From Marinobacter fonticola (GTDB lineage: Bacteria > Pseudomonadota > Gammaproteobacteria > Pseudomonadales > Oleiphilaceae), in the NCBI RefSeq assembly GCF_008122265.1, contig NZ_CP043042.1, positions 1,488,001 to 1,552,000 of the forward strand: DNA of 64,000 nucleotides, written 5' to 3'. The position numbers and the translations under genes are program-made. Positions 28,305 to 36,904 of the stretch are shown here, piece by piece; position 1 is the first letter of the stretch, and each line of letters begins with the position of its first letter. The notes below the pieces were generated by a model, which was not told where the DNA came from, did not search any database, and worked only from the letters and a program-made list of their open reading frames with translations.

Positions 28305-30338
28305 GTGGATAACAGAGAGACTTTGGGGGCAGCTCCGGGAAAGCTGGAGGGGCTGCTAGCCAAGCTGGATTATGCCATTGGGCAACTTGCCCAGGCTAAA
28401 GGCTTCGCCAAGCCGGGCAAGGTCGGACCGGTTTTCGACCTTGCCCGGCGAGTACTGATGCAGCCTGGCGGCTGTGCTGCGATTGAGGAGCGGGCCCGTC
28501 AGTTGGAAGAATCCGGGGTGTTTGAGGGCTCGGACTGGGCCCGGCCCCACATCCTCATTCCCTCGTTCACTACCCACTCGCTCAAGAGCGCTCAAGCCGA
28601 TACCGTGGTGCTGGAAGCGCTCAGCGAGTTGCGGTTGCTTGCCGTCGCCAAAGAGGATTATCGCCATCCGTTGATGTCCGCCGAGCAGGCGCATCACTAC
28701 CTGACCCAGGTGCTGGCGATGAACCTGGGACTGCTGTTCGGCCTGTTCGGAGAGGCTGAGCGTGAACAACAGGGCCGGCTGGCTCAGGTCAGTCAGGCTC
28801 TGGTCAAACACGTCGCGGACCGTATCGGCTACGAGCACGTTATCGATCAGCTGATTGCCGAGATCTGGCGTATTCTCAATCAGCGGCCGATCCAGACGGC
28901 ATCGGTTAAGCAGATGATTACCCAGATCGCCATTTGCACCCGTGATCCGGATATTGATCTCGGTGCAAGTGGGCAGGGTGCCTCCCGCTTGATCAGCAGC
29001 CTATTCGGGCCCACCCAAGCCTGCCAGGAAGATCCGGGGATAGAGGTTTACGCGCAACGCTTGGCCTCCATGGATGTGCGCAGTCTGCAGAATGAGAGTC
29101 TTGGTTGCGCCCGAGCAATGCACGATACGGGGCTGGTGTCCGCCTACCATGCGGAGCTGGTTCGCTTTCTGAGGGAAAATGATAGTTCGCTACTGATTGA
29201 GGCGCTTGGTCTGTCCAGCACAGGTCGGGACTGCTACCTATGTTACCGCGATCTGGTCCATGCCTTGATCGATGCCATGGTCCAGCCGGAGACCGCTCAG
29301 TCCGTCTATGGATTGTCTCTGCTGCTGGAGCGAGGACTGCTCTACCAGCCGGCAGCGGCGCCAGCATTGTGGCGTCAAGTGTCGTTGCCGCTTTCCCGCA
29401 CCACTCGGGAGCGCTTACGGCTGGTGTTCGGCTCAGCCGTTTCGTCCCGTTCGTTATTGCTCGAGGGCGTCGTGTGCATGCTCGGTCAGCCGTTGGGCGT
29501 GGGCCAGGGAAACAACCCCACCTGCCAGTCGGCGCGCGCCGTGTCCATGTGGGCTTATAGCGATCCCGACTACCTGTTGCAGCTCGTGGTTTGGGCCGCG
29601 CGGGACGACGAAGTCATCATGCATTTCGAAGGCAAGGCCGTCTCCTCTTTGGAGAGCCGGGGCGGCGTCGCCCAGGAATTGCACCTGGATCTGGACGCCG
29701 TATCGTTGATCCTTGTGCCCCACCTGGACCGGATCTACGGCGAAATGGGACGGCTGTGTGTAGGACGCGAGGGCGACCCTCATCGCTGGATTAATCCGGA
29801 ATTCCACGGCTGGTGGTGTGGGCGGGGCTTCAGTATCAACGTCGATGTCGCGAGCGGCCGGCTGCAGGATCTCGAGGATTTCCTGCGCCATTTCTACGCC
29901 AGCTACCATCCGTTTTATAATGGCAATCAGCCCCTTATTCACCCGCAGCCGGCGGGTATTGCCGTAACCGACAGCGCTGCCCGTTTCATCGGCTGGCACG
30001 CAATCAGCGTTCTTCGTGTGGCACTGGATCCACAGGAAATAATGCGCGTGTACTTCTTCAACCCCAATAACGACAGCGGCCAGAACTGGGGTGACGATAT
30101 CGTCGTCAGTACGTCGGGCCACGACGAGCTTTATGGTGAATCATCCTTACCGTTCGAAGCATTTGCTTCGCGCCTCTATATTTTCCACTTCGATCCGCTG
30201 GAGCATGGGGCGCTTGCCGATGTTAAGCCGGACGAACTGCAGCGTGTCACCGACCGAATTTTCCGTAGTTGGGGCGCAGACCGCCTGCCAGCGGCGGACT
30301 TGCAGGCGGATTCAGGTACGGGTGAGACCGAGCTGTGA
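28305..30338 (+). CDS. Unrecognised 677-residue protein with papain-like Gln-Cys-His-Asn pattern
   Basis: I do not recognise this family. The N-terminal 380 residues are soluble, mostly helical and without a signal peptide. The C-terminal part contains 'GQGNNPTCQSARAVSMW', in which Gln401 precedes Cys407 by six residues, exactly as Gln19 and Cys25 do in papain. It also contains 'IGWHAISVLRV' with His565 and 'VYFFNPNNDSGQNWGDD' with Asn586, matching the papain order Gln-Cys-His-Asn and the 'HA..V' strand pattern. It may be a cysteine peptidase, amidase or transglutaminase-like acyl transferase. It starts (GTG) 33 bases after the ATP-grasp gene, so they share an operon. Its stop codon abuts the thiQ stop with no gap. 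Confidence 0.7.
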   Translation: MDNRETLGAAPGKLEGLLAKLDYAIGQLAQAKGFAKPGKVGPVFDLARRVLMQPGGCAAIEERARQLEESGVFEGSDWARPHILIPSFTTHSLKSAQADTVVLEALSELRLLAVAKEDYRHPLMSAEQAHHYLTQVLAMNLGLLFGLFGEAEREQQGRLAQVSQALVKHVADRIGYEHVIDQLIAEIWRILNQRPIQTASVKQMITQIAICTRDPDIDLGASGQGASRLISSLFGPTQACQEDPGIEVYAQRLASMDVRSLQNESLGCARAMHDTGLVSAYHAELVRFLRENDSSLLIEALGLSSTGRDCYLCYRDLVHALIDAMVQPETAQSVYGLSLLLERGLLYQPAAAPALWRQVSLPLSRTTRERLRLVFGSAVSSRSLLLEGVVCMLGQPLGVGQGNNPTCQSARAVSMWAYSDPDYLLQLVVWAARDDEVIMHFEGKAVSSLESRGGVAQELHLDLDAVSLILVPHLDRIYGEMGRLCVGREGDPHRWINPEFHGWWCGRGFSINVDVASGRLQDLEDFLRHFYASYHPFYNGNQPLIHPQPAGIAVTDSAARFIGWHAISVLRVALDPQEIMRVYFFNPNNDSGQNWGDDIVVSTSGHDELYGESSLPFEAFASRLYIFHFDPLEHGALADVKPDELQRVTDRIFRSWGADRLPAADLQADSGTGETEL

Positions 30339-31016
30339 TTAGCCGTTGGTCAGTGACAGCGTATGATCCGACAAGATCGCGACATCGTCCGGGTCGTGAC
30401 TGACCAGGATAAGCGTTGTGCCGTTGGCTTTCTGACGCAAAAGCAAGTCATGCAAGCGCTTGCGAGTTTCGCTGTCCAGCCCGGTGAAAGGCTCGTCCAG
30501 TAGCAATAGGGGGGTGTCCCGCAGCAACGCGCGGGCCACTGCGACCCGCTGGCGCTGACCACCTGACAGTTCCGACGGATAACGTCGAGCCATGCCTCCA
30601 AGACCGGCCGTACTTCCAAGCTCCGCTGTACCTCCAAGACCAATAGTCTCGAAAAGACCAATAGTCTCGAGAAGGTCGGCAATTCGCTTTTCATCGTTTG
30701 CAGTGATTTTCATACCGGGGTGGAGCCCCAAGGCCAGATTGTCCCGGACATTGAGGTGATTGAATAGGTTGTGTTCCTGGAATACCGAGGTGACGGGGCG
30801 GTCCCAGGGCGAAAGGTCCGTCAGATCCTTTCCCCGCCATTGAATGCGGCCGGATTCGGGCGTCAGAAATCCAGCCAAAAGGCTGAGCAGGGTCGTCTTG
30901 CCACAGCCGCTGGGACCGGTGACGGCCAGACATGTGCCGAGCGCGACCTGAACGTTGAACTCAAAGCTCTGCCGAGCCTCGGGATAGCCAAACCGCAATT
31001 GGCTGACATCAAGCAT
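30339..31016 (-). CDS. thiQ: Thiamine ABC transporter ATP-binding protein
   Basis: This 225-residue ATPase belongs to the thiamine/TPP importer. It has Walker A 'GPSGCGKTTLLSLLAG', signature 'LSGGQRQRVAVARALLRD', Walker B 'LLLLDEPFTGLD' and H-loop 'LVSHDPDD'. I chose ATG 31016 (MLDVSQLRFGYP), the usual ThiQ start; it lies eight bases inside the end of thiP. Just before the signature motif the protein has an unusual run, 'GLFETIGLGGTAELGSTAGL', encoded by 18-base tandem repeats, so it carries roughly two dozen extra residues at a place where ThiQ is normally compact. Whether this affects activity is open. Confidence 0.93.
   Translation of the reverse strand: MLDVSQLRFGYPEARQSFEFNVQVALGTCLAVTGPSGCGKTTLLSLLAGFLTPESGRIQWRGKDLTDLSPWDRPVTSVFQEHNLFNHLNVRDNLALGLHPGMKITANDEKRIADLLETIGLFETIGLGGTAELGSTAGLGGMARRYPSELSGGQRQRVAVARALLRDTPLLLLDEPFTGLDSETRKRLHDLLLRQKANGTTLILVSHDPDDVAILSDHTLSLTNG
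30595..30666 (-). repeat. Four 18-base degenerate tandem repeats inside thiQ
   Basis: Units begin at 30595, 30613, 30631 and 30649. The last two share AGACCAATAGTC and the first three share C(C/T)TCCAAG. Each unit is in frame and adds six residues (Leu-Gly-Gly-Thr-Ala-like or Leu-Phe-Glu-Thr-Ile-Gly-like). The pattern fits slipped-strand expansion. Confidence 0.8.
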
Positions 31017-32688
31017 GGGTATTTGATCTCCTGGCTGCCGGCGTCGTTCCGGTCGCCCGAATCGTTGCGTTTTGGCCGAGCCGGTGCAAGACAAAGAATA
31101 GGCCGAATAGCAGTATGAGCATCAATAATGCCGTTCCTGCGGCGGCGTCCAGTTGATAGCTCGAGAGCTGCTGGTAGAGGAGCAGCGGCAGGGTCGGCGA
31201 GCCGGGGCTGCCGAACAGCGCAATGACGCTGAAGTCGCCCAGGGAAAGACCGGCGGCATAAGCGAAGCCCAGCAGCAGGGGGCGTTTGAGCAAAGGTAAT
31301 ATGAGCTGGCGAAACCGATACCAGCCCCGGATGTTGAACTGGTCCGCCAAACGCAGGGAAAACGGGTCAAGGCTGGTAAAAGGGCCGCGTAAAACCTGGA
31401 GCACAAAGGGCAGTGCCATCAAGGCATTGATTAGCGTCACTAGCGCCAGCCCCTGGGATACGTTGCCCAGCTGAGGACGTAGCAGGATAAACAGGCCGGT
31501 GCCCAGTACCAGTGCGGGTACGACAAGCGTCAGGTGTCCCCCCGCTTCCGTCAGTCCGGCCTGTGCGTTGCGGTGCGCGTCGCGGTCGCCCTGGCTCGCG
31601 GCGAGGATGGCGAGGCCGAAAGAGACACTCAGACCGGCCGCGATCACGGCGACCATCAGACTGCGGACCAGGCTGGACCAGAGGCGCAAACTATCCAGTT
31701 CGGCATACAATCCGGGCAGGCCGCGGACGGTAATCGCGGTAAGAGGCAGTATCAGGAATGCCAGGAAAAGCGACAGTAGCAGACGATCCCGCATCCTGGC
31801 CTTTTGGGTATCGCGACGTGGCGAGCCGGCGATGTCGATACCGCCAGGAAGCAGATCGCGCGACGTGCGTTGCCGTGTGGCCAGCAGCCAGAGCGTGCCA
31901 CAAATCAATAGCTGGACGACGGCCAAAATCGCCGCCTGGCTGAAGTCGAATTCGTAACGCAACGCTTGATAGATAGCCACCTCGACCGTGGTCGATTTCG
32001 GCCCGCCCCCCAGGGTCATGACAACGGCGAAACTGGTAAAGCACAGGGTAAAGATGAACGCCGCCAAACCCGGCAGTAGTCGGCGTAGGGAAGGCCATTC
32101 GAGTGTTTTCCAAATGGGGCCGCTGTCCAGACCGAGCTGTGCCGCGATACGCCATTGGTTGGTAGGAATGCGCTCGAGGCTCAGAAGCATGATGCGGGCG
32201 GCCAGCGGGGCATTAAAAAAGACATGCGCCAGGAGAATGCCCTGGAGGCCATAGAGATTCCAGTTAAACGGCAGGGCCATTGCGCCCAACAAGCCGTTGA
32301 GCCAGCCAGAGCGGCCGTAGACTGCAACAAGACCAAAAACCGCAACAATCGTGGGCAGGACCAGGCTCAGCTCTGTAAGCCGCAACAGCAGTCCGCGACC
32401 CAAAAAGTGGGCCTGTCGGTGCAGGGCGCGCGCGACCGGTAAGGCCACAACTAGGCTCAATGCGGTGGAGAGCGTGGCCTGGTATAGACTGAACCAGATG
32501 ACTTGCCGCAGGTAGGCACTTTGCCAAAGTTCGGGAATGGCTTGCCATCGCCATTCCCGGAGTAGCCCACAAAAGCCGGCCAACACCACTGCAAGTAATA
32601 TCAGGGCGACAATCCGCCCGGGCCAGAAGCGCCAACCCGGATGTGCGAGCGGGGGCGTATTTTTCAGCGTGCTGTCGCGTTGAGCCAC
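31009..32688 (-). CDS. thiP: Thiamine/TPP ABC transporter permease
   Basis: This 559-residue inner-membrane permease has about twelve hydrophobic helices in two ABC-permease halves, the ThiP layout (E. coli ThiP is 536 residues). The EAA-type loops appear near residues 165-190 ('RIPTNQWRIAAQLGLDSGPI') and in the second half ('FNIRGWYRFRQLILPL'). The start is GTG at 32688 and lies 25 bases inside the end of thiB; the end overlaps thiQ by eight bases. The operon thiBPQ is therefore tightly coupled and falls under the upstream TPP riboswitch. Confidence 0.94.
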   Translation of the reverse strand: MAQRDSTLKNTPPLAHPGWRFWPGRIVALILLAVVLAGFCGLLREWRWQAIPELWQSAYLRQVIWFSLYQATLSTALSLVVALPVARALHRQAHFLGRGLLLRLTELSLVLPTIVAVFGLVAVYGRSGWLNGLLGAMALPFNWNLYGLQGILLAHVFFNAPLAARIMLLSLERIPTNQWRIAAQLGLDSGPIWKTLEWPSLRRLLPGLAAFIFTLCFTSFAVVMTLGGGPKSTTVEVAIYQALRYEFDFSQAAILAVVQLLICGTLWLLATRQRTSRDLLPGGIDIAGSPRRDTQKARMRDRLLLSLFLAFLILPLTAITVRGLPGLYAELDSLRLWSSLVRSLMVAVIAAGLSVSFGLAILAASQGDRDAHRNAQAGLTEAGGHLTLVVPALVLGTGLFILLRPQLGNVSQGLALVTLINALMALPFVLQVLRGPFTSLDPFSLRLADQFNIRGWYRFRQLILPLLKRPLLLGFAYAAGLSLGDFSVIALFGSPGSPTLPLLLYQQLSSYQLDAAAGTALLMLILLFGLFFVLHRLGQNATIRATGTTPAARRSNTHA

Positions 32689-33659
32689 TCGTCAATCCAC
32701 TGCTTGCGCCCTTCGGCCACTGCATCCGGTTCAAAGTACAGCGTTTGGGGCGGGTCGATCAGTCGTTCGAAAACGTCTGGCAGTTGTTCGCCCAAATCGG
32801 TGGCGGGGTACATCACATTTTTCAGCGGAATCGCTGCTTGGAAGGCCGGTGTCAGCATGAATTCGAGAAATTGCCTGGCCAGCTCCGGATGCTCGCTGGT
32901 GCGCACCCGCGCAGCGAGTTCCACCTGCAGGTAATGCCCTTCGTCGAAGGCGACCGCCTGGTAGCGCTCGGTATTGTCGACGGCCATGTGGTAAGCCGGT
33001 GACGTGCTGTACGAGAGCACCATCGGCGCTTCGCCATTCATAAACAGGGAAAAGTACGCTTCGCTCCAACCTTTAGTGATGGTCAGGATGTTGTCCTGGA
33101 GTGCCTGCCATTTTTGCGGCGCCTGTTCGCCATAGACATGGCGCATCCATAACAGAAACCCAAGGCCCGGCGTGCTGGTGCGCGGATCTTGCAGGATAAT
33201 TTTCAGATCGTCTGGCGCGTTGATGAGCGCCTCAAGGCTGGACGGCGGCTCGGCGAGCTGCTCGGTATCGTACACGAAAGCGAAGTACCCCCAGTCGTAG
33301 GGGACGAAAATGTCGTCTTTCCAAGTGATCGGCAAGGCCAGTGGCGACGTATCGATACCGTGCGCTGTGAGCAGGCCGGTCTTACGGGCGTCGGCCATGA
33401 TGCTGGCATCCAGACCCAGTACCAAATCGGCCTGGGTGGATTCGCCCTCGAGTCTGAGCCGGTGCAGGATGGCGACGCTACTGTCGAGTGCGACAAAGTT
33501 CAGGGTGCAGTCACACTGGTTTTGGAATGCTTCTTTTATAGCCGGGCCGGGACCCCATTCGGACACGAATGACGGGTAAGTGTAGATGGTCAGCGTGGGC
33601 GCCGCCCAGACATTGGCTCCGACGACCGTCAGAAAAAGAAAAACGAGAGATCTCGCCAC
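32664..33659 (-). CDS. thiB: Thiamine/TPP-binding periplasmic protein
   Basis: This periplasmic binding protein of 331 residues delivers thiamine, TMP or TPP to ThiPQ. The mature part starts 'APTLTIYTYPSFVSEWGPGP' after a signal peptide, and 'GWSEAYFSLFMNGEAPMVLS' is typical of the family. I favour GTG 33659 (MARSLVFLFL): GGGTGG lies eight bases upstream of it and is complementary to a segment of the riboswitch expression platform. TTG 33677 and GTG 33671 are in-frame alternatives that lengthen the signal peptide by up to six residues. Confidence 0.92.
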   Translation of the reverse strand: MARSLVFLFLTVVGANVWAAPTLTIYTYPSFVSEWGPGPAIKEAFQNQCDCTLNFVALDSSVAILHRLRLEGESTQADLVLGLDASIMADARKTGLLTAHGIDTSPLALPITWKDDIFVPYDWGYFAFVYDTEQLAEPPSSLEALINAPDDLKIILQDPRTSTPGLGFLLWMRHVYGEQAPQKWQALQDNILTITKGWSEAYFSLFMNGEAPMVLSYSTSPAYHMAVDNTERYQAVAFDEGHYLQVELAARVRTSEHPELARQFLEFMLTPAFQAAIPLKNVMYPATDLGEQLPDVFERLIDPPQTLYFEPDAVAEGRKQWIDEWLNATAR

Positions 33660-33781
33660 GATGGATACCACCCGCAATGTATAGGAACTATGTTTATAGG
33701 GACGATGTTGTACAGCAACAACGTTTTATCGGAGCGTTATAGAGACAGCGGGGCGGGAGACCAAGGGATGGCCTTGAGTTT

Positions 33782-33864
33782 CTCAATCCCTGCGCTGGCA
33801 TGATCCGGGTCAGGTTCCGCGGGTCTGATCTCAGCCTGCGCTTGTACGCAGACACCCCGTTGAG
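33782..33864 (-). promoter_or_regulatory. TPP riboswitch (THI element) upstream of thiBPQ
   Basis: Read on the minus strand, the element shows the conserved TPP-aptamer blocks in order: 'GGGGTG', 'GGCTGAGATCAGACCC', 'GAACCTGACCCGGATCATGC' and 'CAGCGCAGGGA'. The P1 helix is CTCAA (33864-33860) with TTGAG (33786-33782). It lies about 120 bases upstream of thiB. Binding of TPP stabilises P1. The downstream sequence offers an alternative hairpin that uses the same TTGAG, so the switch has the expected two states. Confidence 0.95.
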
Positions 33865-34240
33865 GACAGGGGGAGTCTACCAGAGTGGGCTTTGTTCTGC
33901 AGGCGTCTAATCTTCCTGGGGTGCTTGATTCTTTGAGGTTGTTCTCTTAGGCTGCGCACCTTTAGAGCTATAAATAAATGTGCCGTGGCGACTCGTGGCG
34001 GTTTGCGACCCGATTAGCTGGGTGATTGCTCGGCGTATGCAATGTTTCGAGCACATACGGCTGCAAAACTGTTGCCGGCCAGCAAAAGCGGTCAGGCGTC
34101 TGACAGATAGGCCATGTACCCTGCAGATCGACGCACGCACTTTGATCTTTCGAGCTCAAATAAATAGACTTAAATAGTTGTAATCTCGCGCCCTTACTAC
34201 CTTACTAGAAGGGCAGCTAATCCGTTCGAGGAGACTTGAT
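33865..34240. other. Intergenic region between thiB riboswitch and BCCT gene
   Basis: Apart from the thiBPQ promoter, which must lie just right of the riboswitch on the minus strand, and the BCCT promoter on the plus strand, I see nothing I can name. Short overlapping open frames on both strands lack ribosome sites and family resemblance. Confidence 0.5.
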
Positions 34241-35827
34241 GTGAGCGAAGGTCTAAAAGACGAGTACTCCACCGATTATCAGGCGGGGCAGGACAACGTG
34301 ACGCCCCTCGGGCTTGACCTGCACAAGTCGGTATTTTTTATCACTGCATTTCTAATCATTGTTTTTGTTGTTGGCACTCTTCTCTTTCCCGAGGTGTCCA
34401 CAGGCTTGCTTACCGGAGCGAAAAACGGCGCTATTGCGCATTTTGACTGGCTGTTCCTGATCAGCGGCAATATCTTCGTTATCTTCTGTCTGGCACTGAT
34501 CGTGATGCCGGTCGGTAAAATCCGGATCGGGGGCATGGACGCCAAGCCGGAATTCTCAACACTCTCTTGGTTTGCCATGCTGTTTGCAGCCGGTATGGGT
34601 ATTGGCCTGATGTTCTGGGGCGTTGCGGAACCTGTTGCCTATTACACCGACTGGTATGGTACGCCGCTGGGCGTGGAGCCCAATACCCCCCAAGGGGCGG
34701 AGTTGGCGCTGGGTGCAACGATGTACCATTGGGGCCTGCATCCTTGGGCAATCTACGCGATTGTCGCGCTATCCCTGTCGTTCTTCGCCTTTAATAAGGG
34801 CATGCCTTTGACGTTGCGCTCCGCGTTTTTCCCGATCTTCGGTGATCGCGTATGGGGCTGGATCGGCGATGTGATCGACATTCTTGCCGTCCTGGCGACC
34901 ATCTTCGGCCTCGCGACTTCACTGGGGCTGGGTGCGCAGCAGGCGGCCGCAGGCCTGAATTACCTGTTTGATATTGATGGCGGCATCGGTACTCAGATTG
35001 CGATTATCGTCGGCGTTACCTGTGTCGCTCTCGTGTCTGTCGTACGCGGCCTGGAAGGGGGTGTCCGGGTTCTGAGTAACATCAATATGACCCTTGCGGC
35101 CATCCTGCTGCTGTTTGTCATTCTGGCCGGTTCGACCTTGGGCGTATTCCAGGCAATGTGGACGACAACCTCGTCCTACGTCACGAACATCATCCCGCTG
35201 AGCAACCCGTTTGGTCGCGAAGACGAAACCTGGTTCCACGGCTGGACCGTGTTCTACTGGGCTTGGTGGATTTCCTGGTCACCGTTCGTCGGCATGTTTA
35301 TCGCTCGAGTCTCCAAGGGGCGCACGGTACGCGAGTTCATCACCGCCGTTCTGGTTATCCCGACAGTGATCACCATCGTTTGGATGAGTGCTTTTGGTGG
35401 TTCTGCGCTTGAGCAGATCCAGGCGGGCGTAGGGCCACTGGCTAGCGAAGGGCTGACGGATGTCTCCCTGGCCATGTTCCAGATGTTCGAAAACATTCCG
35501 CTGACTGCCGTAGTGTCTTTCATCGGCATCGTGCTGGTGCTGGTGTTCTTCGTGACCTCATCCGACTCAGGTTCGTTGGTTATCGATAGCATTACGGCCG
35601 GCGGCAAGCTGGATGCGCCGACGCAACAGCGTGTGTTCTGGGCGGTAATGGAAGGCGCTATTGCCGCTGCACTGATTTTCGGTGGCGGTGCTGACGCATT
35701 GAAAGCATTGCAGGCAGGCGCCGTGAGTGTCGGTCTACCGTTCACGTTTGTCCTGCTGGTCATGTGCTACGGCTTGTTTAAAGGGCTGAATAACGAGCGG
35801 GCGCTGATCAACGCTGGCATGAAGTAA
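34241..35827 (+). CDS. BCCT-family betaine/choline/carnitine transporter
   Basis: This 528-residue secondary transporter has twelve predicted membrane helices and the BCCT hallmarks: 'GMGIGLMFWGVAEPVAYY' near residue 120 and the tryptophan-rich segment 'FYWAWWISWSPFVGMFIARV' near residue 335. The family takes up compatible solutes (glycine betaine, choline, carnitine, ectoine) with Na+ or H+. The start is GTG 34241 with GAGGAG upstream; the adjacent ATG at 34239 runs into a stop. It is convergent with a locus that has been tied to osmotic adaptation in Pseudomonas, which fits an osmoprotectant role. The exact substrate is not readable. Confidence 0.93.
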   Translation: MSEGLKDEYSTDYQAGQDNVTPLGLDLHKSVFFITAFLIIVFVVGTLLFPEVSTGLLTGAKNGAIAHFDWLFLISGNIFVIFCLALIVMPVGKIRIGGMDAKPEFSTLSWFAMLFAAGMGIGLMFWGVAEPVAYYTDWYGTPLGVEPNTPQGAELALGATMYHWGLHPWAIYAIVALSLSFFAFNKGMPLTLRSAFFPIFGDRVWGWIGDVIDILAVLATIFGLATSLGLGAQQAAAGLNYLFDIDGGIGTQIAIIVGVTCVALVSVVRGLEGGVRVLSNINMTLAAILLLFVILAGSTLGVFQAMWTTTSSYVTNIIPLSNPFGREDETWFHGWTVFYWAWWISWSPFVGMFIARVSKGRTVREFITAVLVIPTVITIVWMSAFGGSALEQIQAGVGPLASEGLTDVSLAMFQMFENIPLTAVVSFIGIVLVLVFFVTSSDSGSLVIDSITAGGKLDAPTQQRVFWAVMEGAIAAALIFGGGADALKALQAGAVSVGLPFTFVLLVMCYGLFKGLNNERALINAGMK

Positions 35828-35842
35828 GCCCCTGTGGGCCAA

Positions 35843-35880
35843 TAAAAAAAACCCGCCTCTGGAGAAGGGGCGGGTTTTTT
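35843..35880. terminator. Bidirectional intrinsic terminator
   Basis: ACCCGCC pairs with GGCGGGT around loop TCTGGAGAAGG, flanked by seven A on the left and six T on the right. It lies between the converging BCCT and ATP-grasp genes and can serve both. Confidence 0.9.
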
Positions 35881-35902
35881 AATGCGGGTTTTCTATGACT
35901 GA

Positions 35903-36904
35903 TTAGGCCGGCACACGCGGAGATGGCGCCTTTTTTTGCGATGTATAGAGCGTGCCGGTGTGACTGAATACAGACATGGCATATTCCACGCGAGCTTCGG
36001 GCGTCAGATGAGTACGCTTGAGGCTTTCAATGTATTTCAGTCGGGGTAGCAGGCCTTTGCCATTGGCCATTTGGATGGCCAGGCCCGGTCGGGCGTTAAG
36101 CTCCAGCAGGGTAGGGCCGGCGTTCTGGTCCAATACCAGATCGGCGCCCATGTAGCCTAGCCCCGTGGCTTCATAGCAGCGTGACGCCATAACCAGCATC
36201 GTATGCCAATCCTGTACATGAATATGCTCAAGCGCCATTCCCGTGTCCGGATGATGGGTGACCGGGCGGTTGAACTGCACGGCATTGAGGCTCTGACCCG
36301 TGGCAATATCGATGCCGACTCCGATTGCACCTTGGTGCAAGTTGGCTTTGCCATCCGATGAGCGGGTCGCCAGACGCAGCATCGCCATGACCGGATAGCC
36401 GCGGAATACGACAATGCGGATATCGGGAACGCCCTGAAACGAATAGTCCGTCAACGTGCTGCTGCACTGAATCAGGTCTTCGACGATCGCTACATCGGGC
36501 GTGCCGCCCAGGGAGTAAAGCCCCGCGAGAATATTGGTCAGGTGACGCTCCAGCGAGGTCAGGGAGACTGAGGCGCCGGACGCCTTAACGAAGCGATCCT
36601 CATCGCGTCCGGTAATCACCAGGATGCCCTTGCCGCCCGAACCTTTGGCGGGTTTTATGGCGAAGCCCTCAAGATCCGCCACACGCTCGCGAAAATGGGA
36701 TATCTCGTGCTGCTGACTGACCACCTGGCGTAGCTTGGGCGTCGCTACATCGTATTCCGCCGCGACCAGTTTCGTTTTCAGCTTGTTGTCCACCAGGGGA
36801 TAGGCACGGCGGTCATTGTACTGAGCGATATAGCTGACGTTGCGGCGGTTCATGTTGAGCATGCCGCGACGGTTCAGGGCCGCAGGGGATATCCACCGGA
36901 TCAT
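35903..36904 (-). CDS. Alpha-L-glutamate ligase-like ATP-grasp protein (RimK-related)
   Basis: This 333-residue ATP-grasp protein is of the RimK-related subfamily that is always found with an inactive transglutaminase-7TM protein. The Gly-rich lid 'FAIKPAKGSGGKGILVITGR' lies at about residues 80-99, and the catalytic end 'LLELNARPGLAIQMAN' carries the E-x-N metal motif. The likely reaction is ATP-dependent peptide or isopeptide bond formation on a carboxylate such as glutamate; the substrate is unknown. The ATG overlaps the upstream stop codon (ATGA), so the two are translationally coupled. It is the last gene of a three-gene minus-strand operon. Confidence 0.9.
   Translation of the reverse strand: MIRWISPAALNRRGMLNMNRRNVSYIAQYNDRRAYPLVDNKLKTKLVAAEYDVATPKLRQVVSQQHEISHFRERVADLEGFAIKPAKGSGGKGILVITGRDEDRFVKASGASVSLTSLERHLTNILAGLYSLGGTPDVAIVEDLIQCSSTLTDYSFQGVPDIRIVVFRGYPVMAMLRLATRSSDGKANLHQGAIGVGIDIATGQSLNAVQFNRPVTHHPDTGMALEHIHVQDWHTMLVMASRCYEATGLGYMGADLVLDQNAGPTLLELNARPGLAIQMANGKGLLPRLKYIESLKRTHLTPEARVEYAMSVFSHTGTLYTSQKKAPSPRVPA

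Noticed and set aside
28305..30338. Toxin or anti-phage effector role for the 677-residue protein
   Set aside because: The neighbours are housekeeping transport genes and no other defence gene is near. The papain-like pattern alone does not support a defence role.
33907..34177. Small overlapping frames on both strands upstream of the BCCT gene
   Set aside because: None has a ribosome site, several overlap one another, and none resembles a known protein.
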